DNA of 64,000 nucleotides from Novosphingobium colocasiae (GTDB taxonomy: Bacteria; Pseudomonadota; Alphaproteobacteria; Sphingomonadales; Sphingomonadaceae): the NCBI RefSeq assembly GCF_014652555.1, contig NZ_BMZA01000002.1, forward strand, positions 186,001 to 250,000, given 5' to 3'. Below the pieces are notes generated by a model. That model was not told the DNA's origin. It saw only the letters and a list, made by a program, of their open reading frames with translations, and ran no database searches. Both the position numbers and the translations under genes were made by a program. Of this stretch, positions 7,988 through 16,722 are shown one piece after another. Every line of letters begins with the position of its first letter. Position 1 is the stretch's first letter.

Positions 7988-8929
7988 TCATGGCGGCGGT
8001 TGCCCGGACTTGCGCCATGACCGCAGCAAGCGCTGCGCTTCGCGGCGCGGCCGCATCGTCAGGCCGCCAAGCGAAAACCGCCGGATCTTGAGATCGACCA
8101 GCGTGACCGGTCCGGCGGCGCTCATCGTATGCAGCCCGTCGCGATACGGCACGGCAGCATCCGGTGGCGACCACAAGGGGCCGCTAGTGAATGCGAGCGA
8201 AGGCGCATCGGCCGATTGGCAAGGCGTCGCCGTAATCGTGACAATGCGCAGGCCCGACCCATAACTGCCCCGGCAGTCCTGCACCGGCAGCCTCACCGTA
8301 TCGCCGGAAACCAGCGCGGTGCCGCCGGGCCTTGCGCCGAGCGGATCGATCAGCACCGGATTGGCGGGGTGGGGCGTCCACGGCCCTTCCAGCTTGTCGG
8401 CAAAGGCAGCGTGGAGGTGGGTCAGCCGCTGCTCGGCAGTGCCGGCAGGGGCATAGAACAGCCACCACTTCCCCTGCCAATGCACCGGCGTCGCGTCGAT
8501 CGGCACGACATCGAGGCGGATCGGGCAGTGCGGCTCCCATTCGCCGGGAAAGGCGCGGGCGCGATACAGCGTCAGCCCGCCGGAGGCGCAGGCTTCGGGC
8601 AACATCCATGTTTCGCCCTCGGCTTCGAACACCGTCGGGTAGGACAAGTGCCACGGCTCGGACAGCACACGCCGGCTCGCGGTGTGGCGCAGCCCGGCAT
8701 CGAAGATATGGCAATCGATCCTGCCGTGGGCGTCGCGATAGTCGAATGCCTCGACGAAGACGAAAAGCTGCCCGTCACGCCACAGGGCAAACGGATCGGC
8801 ATCGTAGGCGAGCTTGCGGCGGGGGGGCAGCGCGGTCAGCGTCAGGCCGTCGAGATTGCCCCGCTCGATCAGCGCGTCCATCGGCGCGTGGACGAGGAAG
8901 GGCCGCCAGATATCCTTCTTCAGTTCCAC
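7988..8929 (-). CDS. Beta-propeller protein, GINT1 N-terminal-like / GH43-like fold
   Basis: A 313-residue protein starting at a GTG with GGAGG nine bases upstream. Repeated W/D-containing strands (YDADPFALWRDGQLFVFVEA, LSYPTVFEAEGETWMLPEAC, PVHWQGKWWLFYAPAG) match the five-bladed propeller seen in GH43-like proteins and in the N-terminal domain of plant glucosamine inositolphosphorylceramide transferase. There is no signal peptide, so it should act in the cytosol, perhaps as a sugar-binding or transferase-associated domain. The function is unknown; its position between a phosphatase and a phosphohexomutase ties it to polysaccharide synthesis. Confidence 0.62.
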   Translation of the reverse strand: MELKKDIWRPFLVHAPMDALIERGNLDGLTLTALPPRRKLAYDADPFALWRDGQLFVFVEAFDYRDAHGRIDCHIFDAGLRHTASRRVLSEPWHLSYPTVFEAEGETWMLPEACASGGLTLYRARAFPGEWEPHCPIRLDVVPIDATPVHWQGKWWLFYAPAGTAEQRLTHLHAAFADKLEGPWTPHPANPVLIDPLGARPGGTALVSGDTVRLPVQDCRGSYGSGLRIVTITATPCQSADAPSLAFTSGPLWSPPDAAVPYRDGLHTMSAAGPVTLVDLKIRRFSLGGLTMRPRREAQRLLRSWRKSGQPPP

Positions 8930-8975
8930 TTCGCCGCGCCTCCGCCCTGCCAGCCTGCGGCCGTCGAGGCGCGGA

Positions 8976-9767
8976 TCATTGCGCCTGTGCGATGGCCACC
9001 GCCTCTGTCGCCGGTTCGGTCACGATGAACTCCCGCTCTGCCCCGTCGAGATAGAGCGCGGTCAGCACGCCGGTGCGATAGGCACCGGTGTCGATGCCGA
9101 TGCGGTTATGCCGCGTCTCTGCCTCTGCCGAGATCGAATGGCCGTGGACAATCACCGCGCCGTGATCGCGATCGCTGTTGAGGAATTCGCTGCGAATCCA
9201 CATCAGATCGGTTTTTGCCTGCCGCGCCAGTTCGACGCCGGGGCGCACCCCGGCATGGCAGAAGAAATAATCGCCCGAACGCGCCACCGTCGGCCAGCGA
9301 TTGACGAAGTCAATCGTCGCCTTGGGAATGGCGGCGGCGATATCGGCCATGAAGCGGGGCGGGATCGGTTCGCCAGAGCCCGGCACTGTCAGCCCGAAGC
9401 TCTCCAGCGTCTCGCGCCCGCCTACCTGCAGCCAACTGCGCAACAGCCGCCGTTCGCCGGCATGGACCTTGAGCATCAGTTCCTCGTGATTGCCCTGGAG
9501 CATGACCTGGCCTTCGGTATTGGCAGCCCAATCGCGCAGGAACTGCAGAAGCTGGGCCGAGGCCGGGCCACGATCGACCACATCGCCCAGCAGCACGACG
9601 TGGAGCTTCTCCGGGCTGGGCAGGCCGCGATTGAACTGCTCGATGCTCTTCAGGATCTGGCGCAGCAGGTCATACCGGCCATGAATGTCGCCGATGGCGT
9701 AGATGCGCTCTCCCTTTGCAGTGCTGGGCAGATTGCTCTTGCGGTGACGCGATCTCGGATTGGCCAT
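8976..9767 (-). CDS. PPP-family metallophosphoesterase (serine/threonine phosphatase-like)
   Basis: A 263-residue calcineurin-like phosphatase. All dimetal motifs are intact: GDIHG (26-30), GDVVDRG (61-67) and GNHE (92-95), with later histidines in FCHAG and IVHGHS. Such bacterial PPP enzymes dephosphorylate proteins (Ser/Thr and sometimes Tyr) or small molecules. No Wzb-type tyrosine phosphatase is encoded in the window although a BY-kinase is (13214), so this protein is a possible counterpart; that link is only inference. It is the first gene of the leftward block. Confidence 0.82.
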   Translation of the reverse strand: MANPRSRHRKSNLPSTAKGERIYAIGDIHGRYDLLRQILKSIEQFNRGLPSPEKLHVVLLGDVVDRGPASAQLLQFLRDWAANTEGQVMLQGNHEELMLKVHAGERRLLRSWLQVGGRETLESFGLTVPGSGEPIPPRFMADIAAAIPKATIDFVNRWPTVARSGDYFFCHAGVRPGVELARQAKTDLMWIRSEFLNSDRDHGAVIVHGHSISAEAETRHNRIGIDTGAYRTGVLTALYLDGAEREFIVTEPATEAVAIAQAQ

Positions 9768-10166
9768 TTTGCTGCATTACAACAATTTGCCGCCCAAGGA
9801 CAACGCCGGCTGCAGCGGCCTGTGCTTGACCACGCGTGAATGCTGTACGAGCCCTGCTTACGGCACAATTCGGTGAATATAGATTCTGATCCGGAAGGCA
9901 AACCGAACGGCCTGATACCGGGTCCGAATCGAAAATCTTCGTTCTTCGGTTTTGTTTGTTGGCTGAAATGGTTGATGAAGGTTGATATTGCGTTTGCGAA
10001 GGTTGGGTGTGCGGGCTAAGTGTATGGGGGAAGTACCTGATCGGGCTTGGCGGTTGATGTAGGCTGATCGGGCGGGCGTTGCGGAGCGGCTTGGTTTGAT
10101 ATCGCGTGTTGCGCGGACTAGTGTTTGGAGGCTCGCCTGTCGGGGACCACATTGATAAGCGGGGGC
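9768..10166. promoter_or_regulatory. Divergent intergenic region with hairpin and direct repeats
   Basis: About 400 bases between the leftward phosphatase and the rightward pssD, clearly less GC-rich than the neighbouring genes, with no credible gene. It contains a terminator-like structure on the plus strand: CCGAA (9924-9928), inner CGAA/TTCG, TTCGG (9945-9949), then TTTTGTTTG. Two related direct repeats, GGTTGATGAAGGTTGAT (9970-9986) and GGTTGATGTAGGCTGAT (10052-10068), lie 82 bases apart, differ at two positions and could be regulator sites or leader elements for pssDE. No clear -35/-10 pair was recognised. Confidence 0.35.
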
Positions 10167-10610
10167 ATGCGGGTGATGGCGGTCGCTTCGGGGGGCGGAC
10201 ACTGGGACGAACTCATGCTGCTGCACCCGGCCTACGCGGGGTGCGACGTGACCTATGTGACGACGTTCAAGGGCATGGCGGATCGCGACGGGATCGATGC
10301 GGCGCTGCTGCTGCCCGATGCCAACCGCGATAATCCGGGCGATGCCTGGCGCTGCCTGGTCGCCTCGGTCAAGCTGATCCGGCGGCACCGGCCTGAAGTG
10401 CTCATCACCACCGGGGCGCTGCCCGGGCTGTTCTGCCTGATCGTCGCGCGGCTGCTGGGGGCGCGCACGATCTGGATCGATTCCATCGCCAATTACGAGG
10501 TGCCCTCGCTCAGCGGCCGGATCGCGCTGCCGTTCGCGTCGCTGTGGCTGACCCAGTGGCCGCATCTCGCTAACGGGCGCAAACGCAAGTATTGCGGCGC
10601 GCTGCTATGA
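10167..10610 (+). CDS. pssD: PssD-like glycosyltransferase subunit, second copy
   Basis: A 147-residue Alg14-like protein beginning MRVMAVASGGGHWDELMLL, the same signature as the pssD at 4500-4958. LITTGALPGLF and RLLGARTIWIDSIA are conserved. I chose the ATG at 10167 because it puts the glycine-rich motif at the N-terminus; the open frame continues upstream to a TTG without similarity. The gene overlaps pssE (10607) by 4 bases. The pair would add a sugar to the polyprenyl-linked repeat unit at the inner membrane. Confidence 0.88.
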   Translation: MRVMAVASGGGHWDELMLLHPAYAGCDVTYVTTFKGMADRDGIDAALLLPDANRDNPGDAWRCLVASVKLIRRHRPEVLITTGALPGLFCLIVARLLGARTIWIDSIANYEVPSLSGRIALPFASLWLTQWPHLANGRKRKYCGALL

Positions 10611-11089
10611 TCCTCTTGACGGTCGGCACCCAGCTTCCGTTCGATCGCCTGGTCCGGCTGATGGACGAGATCGCCCCGTCGCTCGCCGATCCGGTGATCG
10701 CCCAGATCGGCCGCGGCAGCTACCTGCCGCGCAACATGACCTGGCACCGGGTGATCGAGCCGGTCGAGTTCGAGCGCTATGTCGCTGACGCCCGCTTCAT
10801 CGTCTCGCACGCCGGCATCGGCTCGCTGCTCACCGCCGAGCGGCACAGCAAGCCGATCATCCTGTTCCCGCGCACCTGCTACCTCGGAGAGCACCGCAAC
10901 GAACACCAGATGGCCACCGTCACCATGATCTCCGGCCGCCCCGGCCTCGCCGTCGCCAACGACGAGGCCCAATTGCGCCAGGCCGTCCTCAATCCCCCCG
11001 CCAGCCAGACACCCCAGCCCAGCATCACCAGCCGCGAACAAATCTGCAACGCCATCAGCGCGTTTCTGCGAGGACCGGTAGCGGCCTGA
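10607..11089 (+). CDS. pssE: PssE-like glycosyltransferase subunit, second copy
   Basis: A 160-residue Alg13-like catalytic subunit: MILLTVGTQLPFDRLVRLMD at the start and FIVSHAGIGSLLTAERHSKP for donor binding. The ATG lies inside the pssD stop region (ATGA). The C-terminal third, after residue 120, is rich in Pro, Gln and Ser. It converges with the epimerase gene, whose stop lies 28 bases downstream, and no strong terminator separates them. Confidence 0.88.
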   Translation: MILLTVGTQLPFDRLVRLMDEIAPSLADPVIAQIGRGSYLPRNMTWHRVIEPVEFERYVADARFIVSHAGIGSLLTAERHSKPIILFPRTCYLGEHRNEHQMATVTMISGRPGLAVANDEAQLRQAVLNPPASQTPQPSITSREQICNAISAFLRGPVAA

Positions 11090-11116
11090 AGCGGGAAGGG
11101 CAGGGCGGAGCCCGGC

Positions 11117-12130
11117 CTACACCCTATAATATTCGCGATACCATTCGACGAATCTGGCCACACCTTCGGGCACCCCGGTTTTCGGCGCATAGCCGGTCAG
11201 CGTCTGTAGCAGCCGGGCATCGGCCCAGGTGGCGGGCACATCGCCGGCCTGCATCGGCATCAGGTTGCGCACCGCCTTGCGGCCGGTCGCCTGCTCGATC
11301 GCCGCGATGAAGTCGGTCAGTTGCACGGCATCTGAATTGCCGATGTTGACCACCCGCCACGGCGCTACCGGCGACAGGCTGTCACCCTCGGGCACCGCCT
11401 CGCCCTCGGCCGGGCGCACCGGCGGGACATCGATCAACAGCCGGATCGCCTCGACCAGATCCTCGACGTACGTGAAGTCGCGCTTCATGTCACCGTGGTT
11501 GTAGACGTCGATCGGGCGGTCTTCGAGGATCGCCTTGGTGAACTTGAACAGCGCCATGTCCGGCCGGCCCGACGGCCCATAGACCGTGAAGAAGCGGAAC
11601 ATCGTCACCGGCAGGCCGAACAGGTGCGCATAGCTGTGCGCCATGTTCTCGGTCGCCTTCTTGGTGGCGGCATAGAACGACATCTGGTGATCGGCCTTGT
11701 CAGTCTCGCGATATGGCATCTCGGTATTGGCCCCGAAGGCCGAGGAGGTCGAGGCCAGCAGCATGTGCTGGGGCGGATGGGCGCGGGCGGCTTCGAGCAG
11801 TTCGAAAGTGCCGACGATGTTGCTTTCCAGATAGGAGCGCGGGTTCTCGATCGAGTAGCGCACCCCAGCCTGCGCGGCGAGGTGAACCACGACATCGGGC
11901 TTTTCCGCCGCGAACAGCTCCATCAGCAGGCCCGGCGTCTCGACGAAATCCTCGACCGCGCGGAAATGCTCGGACTGGAGCAACTGCGCCAGCCGGCGCT
12001 GCTTGAGCGAGACCTCGTAATAATCGGTCATCGCATCGACGCCGATGACCCGAAACCCGTCGCGCAGCAGCCGCGCGCAGACGAAAGAACCGATGAAGCC
12101 GGCCGAACCGGTGACGAGGGCAGTGCGCAT
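11117..12130 (-). CDS. NAD-dependent epimerase, UDP-glucuronate 4-epimerase-like
   Basis: A 337-residue short-chain dehydrogenase/reductase of the extended type. VTGSAGFIGS (residues 6-15) binds NAD, HLAAQAGVRYS and the YAATK pair (Tyr153, Lys157) are catalytic, and RFFTVYGPSGRPDMALFKF is typical of UDP-glucuronate 4-epimerases. It would turn UDP-GlcA into UDP-GalA at the nucleotide-sugar level. A start at MRTALVTG was chosen; the open frame upstream lacks similarity. It stands alone on the minus strand between two rightward units. Confidence 0.87.
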   Translation of the reverse strand: MRTALVTGSAGFIGSFVCARLLRDGFRVIGVDAMTDYYEVSLKQRRLAQLLQSEHFRAVEDFVETPGLLMELFAAEKPDVVVHLAAQAGVRYSIENPRSYLESNIVGTFELLEAARAHPPQHMLLASTSSAFGANTEMPYRETDKADHQMSFYAATKKATENMAHSYAHLFGLPVTMFRFFTVYGPSGRPDMALFKFTKAILEDRPIDVYNHGDMKRDFTYVEDLVEAIRLLIDVPPVRPAEGEAVPEGDSLSPVAPWRVVNIGNSDAVQLTDFIAAIEQATGRKAVRNLMPMQAGDVPATWADARLLQTLTGYAPKTGVPEGVARFVEWYREYYRV

Positions 12131-12495
12131 GGCGACGCCTATCCGGTCTTCGGTGGTTGCAGTCAACGGGTGCGATTTGCTCTGCGAATCCCGCAAGATC
12201 GACCCGCCGGGTTTTCCCCGCGTCATCGGGCGTTTTCCCGCGGGATTGTGCAAAAGCGAATAGTGCGGATACGATTCTGATAAGCTTGGGAAATTGCCCG
12301 AAAAGGAGACGAAACCCGGCCATGACAGCCAGTCTTTGCATGTTGCAACACAGCGAAAATGCGGATAGTGAAAATGCTACTGTAAGCTGCTCGGGAACAT
12401 GCAACCACGTGCCAGTCACCGCACCTGAGGGGCATGGCCTCGCTGAAACGGCAAAGTCTCATGAAATCGCAGGGTATTGCCGCGAGGGGGGCAGG
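12131..12495. promoter_or_regulatory. Intergenic region before the export operon, with TGTTGCAACA palindrome
   Basis: This 365-base region precedes the export lipoprotein gene. It contains the perfect 10-base palindrome TGTTGCAACA (12341-12350). Possible promoter elements are TTGTGC followed 18 bases later by TACGAT (about 12246-12275), neither strong. An AGGAG at 12304-12308 followed by ATG at 12322 is in frame with the lipoprotein, but that start would bury the signal peptide about 58 residues inside the protein, so I do not accept it. The region is probably a long regulated leader. Confidence 0.35.
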
Positions 12496-13203
12496 GTGAG
12501 AATTCGAAATCAGCTAATCGCCGCGCTGATGTGCGTGACCGCACTGCAAGGTTGCGCGGGCAGCTATCGTGCCGCGCCGACTGTGGCGCGGGGTGCCGCC
12601 GGCCGTGAGATCATGGACAATGCGGCGCGGCAGATCGATGCCCAATCCTACCGGATCAACGTCGACGATACCCTGAGCGTCAATGTCTTCCTCGAGCCTG
12701 ATCTTTCGGTTCCGGCGGTCAAGGTCGATCGCTCGGGTGACATCGCGCTGCCCGCGATCGGCTCGATCAAGGCCGAAGGGCGCACGATCCCGGAGATGAC
12801 CAGCGCCATTTCGACGGCGCTCAAGGGCCGCTACTTGCGCGATCCGCGCGTCAGTGTGGGCATTGTCAGTTCGTCGCGCGACAAGGTGGTCGTCACCGGT
12901 CAGGTCACGACGCCGGGCGTCTACGACATGCGCAAAGGCATGACCCTGCTGGAAGCACTGGCGGTCGCGGCGGGGGAAACCGACGTGTCGCGGCTTGAGG
13001 ATGTCGTCGTCTATCGCACCGTGAATGGCGAGCGCATGGCGGCCGCGTTCAACGTGGCGGCGATGATGAGCGGCACCGAGCCCGATCTCGCCCTCGAAAG
13101 CAACGACATGGTCGTGGTGGGCTATTCCGGCAACCGGGCTTTCTGGAAGGCGTTCCGCGAAAGCGCGGGGATCATGGCGCTCTTCATCCGATTTGCGTAT
13201 TGA
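12496..13203 (+). CDS. Polysaccharide export outer-membrane lipoprotein (Wza/GelD-like)
   Basis: A 235-residue lipoprotein. The GTG start has a GAGGGGGG ribosome site upstream and gives a signal peptide ending in the lipobox LQGC (Cys20). The polysaccharide-export domain follows (YRINVDDTLSVNVFLEPDLS), then an SLBB-like segment (VVVTGQVTTPGVYDMRKGMTL). It would form the outer-membrane exit for the polymer together with the BY-kinase encoded next. At 235 residues it is shorter than E. coli Wza (about 380), a compact form seen in many alphaproteobacteria. Confidence 0.87.
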   Translation: MRIRNQLIAALMCVTALQGCAGSYRAAPTVARGAAGREIMDNAARQIDAQSYRINVDDTLSVNVFLEPDLSVPAVKVDRSGDIALPAIGSIKAEGRTIPEMTSAISTALKGRYLRDPRVSVGIVSSSRDKVVVTGQVTTPGVYDMRKGMTLLEALAVAAGETDVSRLEDVVVYRTVNGERMAAAFNVAAMMSGTEPDLALESNDMVVVGYSGNRAFWKAFRESAGIMALFIRFAY

Positions 13204-13213
13204 GGCGGCGGGC

Positions 13214-15379
13214 ATGAATTCGGCACTTTTGAACCAGTCGACCCTTGAGAACGATGCATTCGTCACGGGCGGCGGCGCTGATTTCGGCGAAATGGATTTC
13301 GCCTGGCTGAAGGCGGCGATCTATCGCAGCCGCTGGATCCTCCTCGGTGGCGCCATCCTGGGCGCGGTGATCGGGCTGGTTCTGGCACTGCTGGCGACCC
13401 CGCTCTACACCGCGACCGCGACGATCCAGATCGAAAGTCAGGGCCCGCAGATCCTGGGCGGCGAATCCGATGCGTCGGGCATTCAGGAAACCAACGAAAA
13501 GGAATACCGCAAGACGCAGGTGGCGATCCTGACCAGCCGCACCTTGCTGGAGCGTGTGGCCCGGACGCTGAACTACACCAAGGACCCCGCATTTTTCGAC
13601 CGGCTCGACATGGACCGGCCGTCCAGCGCAGTCGGTAGCGATGACTATGTGCGCAGCGTCGTTTCGGCGCTGTCGGAGCGGACCAACGTCAGCGAGCAGA
13701 CCGACACCCGGCTGGTCGATATTCATTTCACCGGGCCCGATCCGAAGCAGGCGCAATCGATCGTCAACACGATCGGCACGCAGTTCATCCAGGAAACGCT
13801 GGAACGCCGCTTTGCTACCACGGACTATTCACGCCGTTATCTGCAGCAGCAGATCGACCGCACGCGCGCCCTGCTTCAGAACAGCGAGCGCGCACTGATC
13901 AATTATGAGCAGAGTGCGGGCATTACCAATGTCGGCGCGTCGAACGACGACAAGACACATGTCTCGCTGACCGACTCCAACCTCAATGCAATGAATGATG
14001 CCTTTGCCAAAGCGCAGTCGGCCCGCATTCTGGCGGAAACCCAGTGGAGCAAGACTGCGGGTGCGGCGCTGATGTCGATCCCGGAAGTGATGAACAATCC
14101 GACCATCCAGTCGATGCAGATCGACCGGGCCGGCAAGGTTACCCAGTTGCAGGGCGAGCTGGAGCGCCATTCGGAAACCTATCCGACCGTCCAGACGCTG
14201 CGGGCGCAGATCGCCTCGATCGACGTCATGATGGACACGGCCGCGAAGCGCATCCGCCAGTCGATCAAGGACCAGTACGATATCGCGCGCGATCAGGAAG
14301 CCAGCATGGCGCAGAGCGTCACGGCGTTGCGCAATGCCAGCCTGAACGAGCAGACGCGCGGTATCCAGCTTTCCACGCTCAAGCGCGATGCCGATACCAA
14401 CCACCAGTTGTATGACGCGCTGCTCGGCCGTTTCCGCGAAATCAACGCGACCGCCGGGGTGACGATCAACAATATCTCGGTGATCGATCCGGCCGAAGTG
14501 CCGCAGACGCCGGTGTGGCCATTGCCCGTCTTCAACTTCCTGATCGGCCTGGTCGCCGGTGCGATTGCCGGCATGCTGGTGGCATTCCTCCGCGAACGCC
14601 TGGATGACACGGTGCGCACGCCTGACGAAGTGGAGCGCCGGCTTGGCCTCCCCCTCGTCGGTCTGGTGCCGATGCTCAAGGACAGCGACGTCGCGGCCGA
14701 TATCGCCGATCCGACCTCGTCGTTCTCGGAATCGATCTACTCGATCCGCACTTCGCTTCAGCTCGCGACCGCGCACGGCATTCCGCGCACGCTGGCGTTC
14801 ACCAGCACTCAGCAGGGCGAAGGCAAGTCCACCACCGCGCTGGCGCTGGCGAAGGAACTGGCGCAGTCCGGGCAGCGCACGCTGATCATCGACGCCGACC
14901 TGCGTCGCCCGGCGTTGCACCGCCATTGCGGGCTCGAAAACGAATCCGGCTTCTCCAATCTGCTGACCGGGCAGACCGACGTGGCAAGCCTGGTGCGCAA
15001 ATCGGCGGCGCTTGGCGATCTGGGCATCATGACCAGTGGGCCGCTCCCGGTCAGCGCGCCGCGCCTGCTGACGCTGGAGACGATTTCGGCCGCGCTCGAT
15101 CTGCTGACACCTTCTTACGATGTCATCATCATCGACTGTCCGCCGGTCCTTGGCCTTGCCGACGCGCTGCAGATCAGTTCGGCGACCGAAGGCACGCTGT
15201 ACGTCCATGAGGCCGGCCGGGCGAGCCAGCGGCAGACGATCTCGTCGCTGCGGCGTCTGCGGCGCGGCGGGGCGAACGTGATCGGTATCCTGCTGACCAA
15301 GTTCGATTTCCATCGCGATGGATATTCGAACTACGGGTACTCGCAATACTACTATAACTACGAAGCGGCCAAGAATTGA
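13214..15379 (+). CDS. Chain-length regulator fused to BY-kinase (Wzc-like)
   Basis: A 721-residue inner-membrane polysaccharide co-polymerase. An N-terminal Wzz domain with a transmembrane helix near residues 47-70 is followed by a long periplasmic coiled region, a second helix near residues 435-457, then the cytoplasmic kinase: Walker A QQGEGKST (Lys538), Walker A' LIIDADLRRP and Walker B VIIIDCPP (Asp641). The C-terminus has seven tyrosines within about 15 residues, the autophosphorylation cluster. It controls chain length and export with the preceding lipoprotein, whose stop lies 10 bases upstream. Confidence 0.92.
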   Translation: MNSALLNQSTLENDAFVTGGGADFGEMDFAWLKAAIYRSRWILLGGAILGAVIGLVLALLATPLYTATATIQIESQGPQILGGESDASGIQETNEKEYRKTQVAILTSRTLLERVARTLNYTKDPAFFDRLDMDRPSSAVGSDDYVRSVVSALSERTNVSEQTDTRLVDIHFTGPDPKQAQSIVNTIGTQFIQETLERRFATTDYSRRYLQQQIDRTRALLQNSERALINYEQSAGITNVGASNDDKTHVSLTDSNLNAMNDAFAKAQSARILAETQWSKTAGAALMSIPEVMNNPTIQSMQIDRAGKVTQLQGELERHSETYPTVQTLRAQIASIDVMMDTAAKRIRQSIKDQYDIARDQEASMAQSVTALRNASLNEQTRGIQLSTLKRDADTNHQLYDALLGRFREINATAGVTINNISVIDPAEVPQTPVWPLPVFNFLIGLVAGAIAGMLVAFLRERLDDTVRTPDEVERRLGLPLVGLVPMLKDSDVAADIADPTSSFSESIYSIRTSLQLATAHGIPRTLAFTSTQQGEGKSTTALALAKELAQSGQRTLIIDADLRRPALHRHCGLENESGFSNLLTGQTDVASLVRKSAALGDLGIMTSGPLPVSAPRLLTLETISAALDLLTPSYDVIIIDCPPVLGLADALQISSATEGTLYVHEAGRASQRQTISSLRRLRRGGANVIGILLTKFDFHRDGYSNYGYSQYYYNYEAAKN

Positions 15380-15401
15380 GCGCTGGCATAAGGAAACCGT
15401 G

Positions 15402-16664
15402 ATGCGCGCAGGGGGCACTGCGGGAGTGGCTGGCAACGCGCGCACAGGGTCGATCCTGGGCCAAGCCTGGCATTCCGGCGCATCGGTGCAGAAGCTGCTG
15501 CTGGCCGGCTTCATTGCCCTGTGCCTGTTCAATCTGGCGCTGCCCAAGGGCGGTTTCCGGCTGCTCGAATACCCGGTTACCTGGGGCTACATCATCCTTG
15601 CCATGCTGGCGGTGCCGGCGGCCGTGAACCTGCTGGTCCGCGGCAATCTGGCGGTGCAGCCGATCATCCATTTCGGCCTGTTCTGCCTGCCGGTTTCGCT
15701 GCTGATCGTGGTGAAGGCGGTGGTCTATTCCAGCCCGCCGTCGGAAACCGTGGTCTATCTCACGGTGTTCATGATCCTGCCGCTGATCATGCTGGTGCTG
15801 ATGGCCCCGTTTCTGGAGGATCTGCCGGCGCAAGTGATCGGCACGATCTTCGTCTGGTGCATCCGGTTCACCGTGGCGTGGGGGCTGATGAACTTCGTCC
15901 TCTATCCGATCATCAAGAATATCATCCAGATACCATACGTTACCGTCAACGTGGCGGATTATGGCACGATCTTCCTGCGCAACAACACGCGCGGTCCGTT
16001 CCTCAAGCTGCTGTCCACATACAACAACGGCAACCTCTACGGTGACTGCATGCTGATGCTGGCCCCGATCTACTTCCTTTACGAACGCTCGCGGGTGTGG
16101 ATGCTGATGCTGATCGCTGCGCTGGTGTGCACCCTTAGCCGTACAGTGTGGATCGGCATGCTGGCGGTTGCCGGGCTGATGATGCTGACCGGGCAGGTGA
16201 ACTTGCGCCGGGCCAGCCTGTGGGGCGGTATTTTCGCAGGGCTGGGGCTGATCCTGGTGCTGATTCCGGCGATGGGCTGGACCGCGGAGAATGTCGTCAA
16301 CGCGCAGCTCGGAGGGCGCATCCGCAGTTTCACGACGTTCGAGTTGACCCTGTTCGGCCGTTCGAAGCTGGCGATTCCGGAAATGGTCTATTTCGGGATG
16401 CTCAATTCTTTCGGCGTGCTGGGCTTCCCCTTCGCGCTCGGCACCCTGTTTGCAGGACCGATTTTCGCGATCACCCATTTCAATCAGCTATCGCCACTGC
16501 GCAAGGCAGCCTTTTGCGGCTTGGGCGGTTATCTGGTCGCCGCCATGTCTGACGGCGCTTTCGTCTTCCCGCCGACCATGATGCTGTTCTATCTGGTGAC
16601 CGGACTGCTTTACAGGAGAGGATTGCGGCCAGCAGGAACCAATTGGAATCGAATAGCAAGTTAG
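15402..16664 (+). CDS. O-antigen-ligase/Wzy-like polysaccharide polymerase
   Basis: A 420-residue polytopic membrane protein with about ten or more hydrophobic segments and a larger loop near STYNNGNLYGDCMLMLAPIY, the usual position of the conserved periplasmic loop in O-antigen ligases and polymerases. ALVCTLSRTVWIGMLAV resembles the W-aaC family S-R segment. An AAGGAAA ribosome site precedes the ATG. Its position after the BY-kinase and the presence of a Wzx flippase at 30184 suggest Wzy-type polymerisation of undecaprenyl-linked repeats in the periplasm. Confidence 0.8.
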   Translation: MRAGGTAGVAGNARTGSILGQAWHSGASVQKLLLAGFIALCLFNLALPKGGFRLLEYPVTWGYIILAMLAVPAAVNLLVRGNLAVQPIIHFGLFCLPVSLLIVVKAVVYSSPPSETVVYLTVFMILPLIMLVLMAPFLEDLPAQVIGTIFVWCIRFTVAWGLMNFVLYPIIKNIIQIPYVTVNVADYGTIFLRNNTRGPFLKLLSTYNNGNLYGDCMLMLAPIYFLYERSRVWMLMLIAALVCTLSRTVWIGMLAVAGLMMLTGQVNLRRASLWGGIFAGLGLILVLIPAMGWTAENVVNAQLGGRIRSFTTFELTLFGRSKLAIPEMVYFGMLNSFGVLGFPFALGTLFAGPIFAITHFNQLSPLRKAAFCGLGGYLVAAMSDGAFVFPPTMMLFYLVTGLLYRRGLRPAGTNWNRIAS

Positions 16665-16722
16665 GTATGTTGCAAGACGGTAATGCAAAACGGGATGGCA
16701 TGACGACCATTGGCGCAGTCAT

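Noticed and set aside
9670..10565. Two minus-strand frames across the phosphatase/pssD intergenic region
   Set aside because: No ribosome site or similarity; composition tracks local repeats.
12322..12495. Upstream ATG at 12322 as start of the export lipoprotein
   Set aside because: The AGGAG is too far (13 bases) and this start would place the lipoprotein signal peptide deep inside the protein.
13829..15547. 572-codon minus-strand frame opposite the BY-kinase gene
   Set aside because: Antisense shadow; the plus strand has intact Walker motifs.
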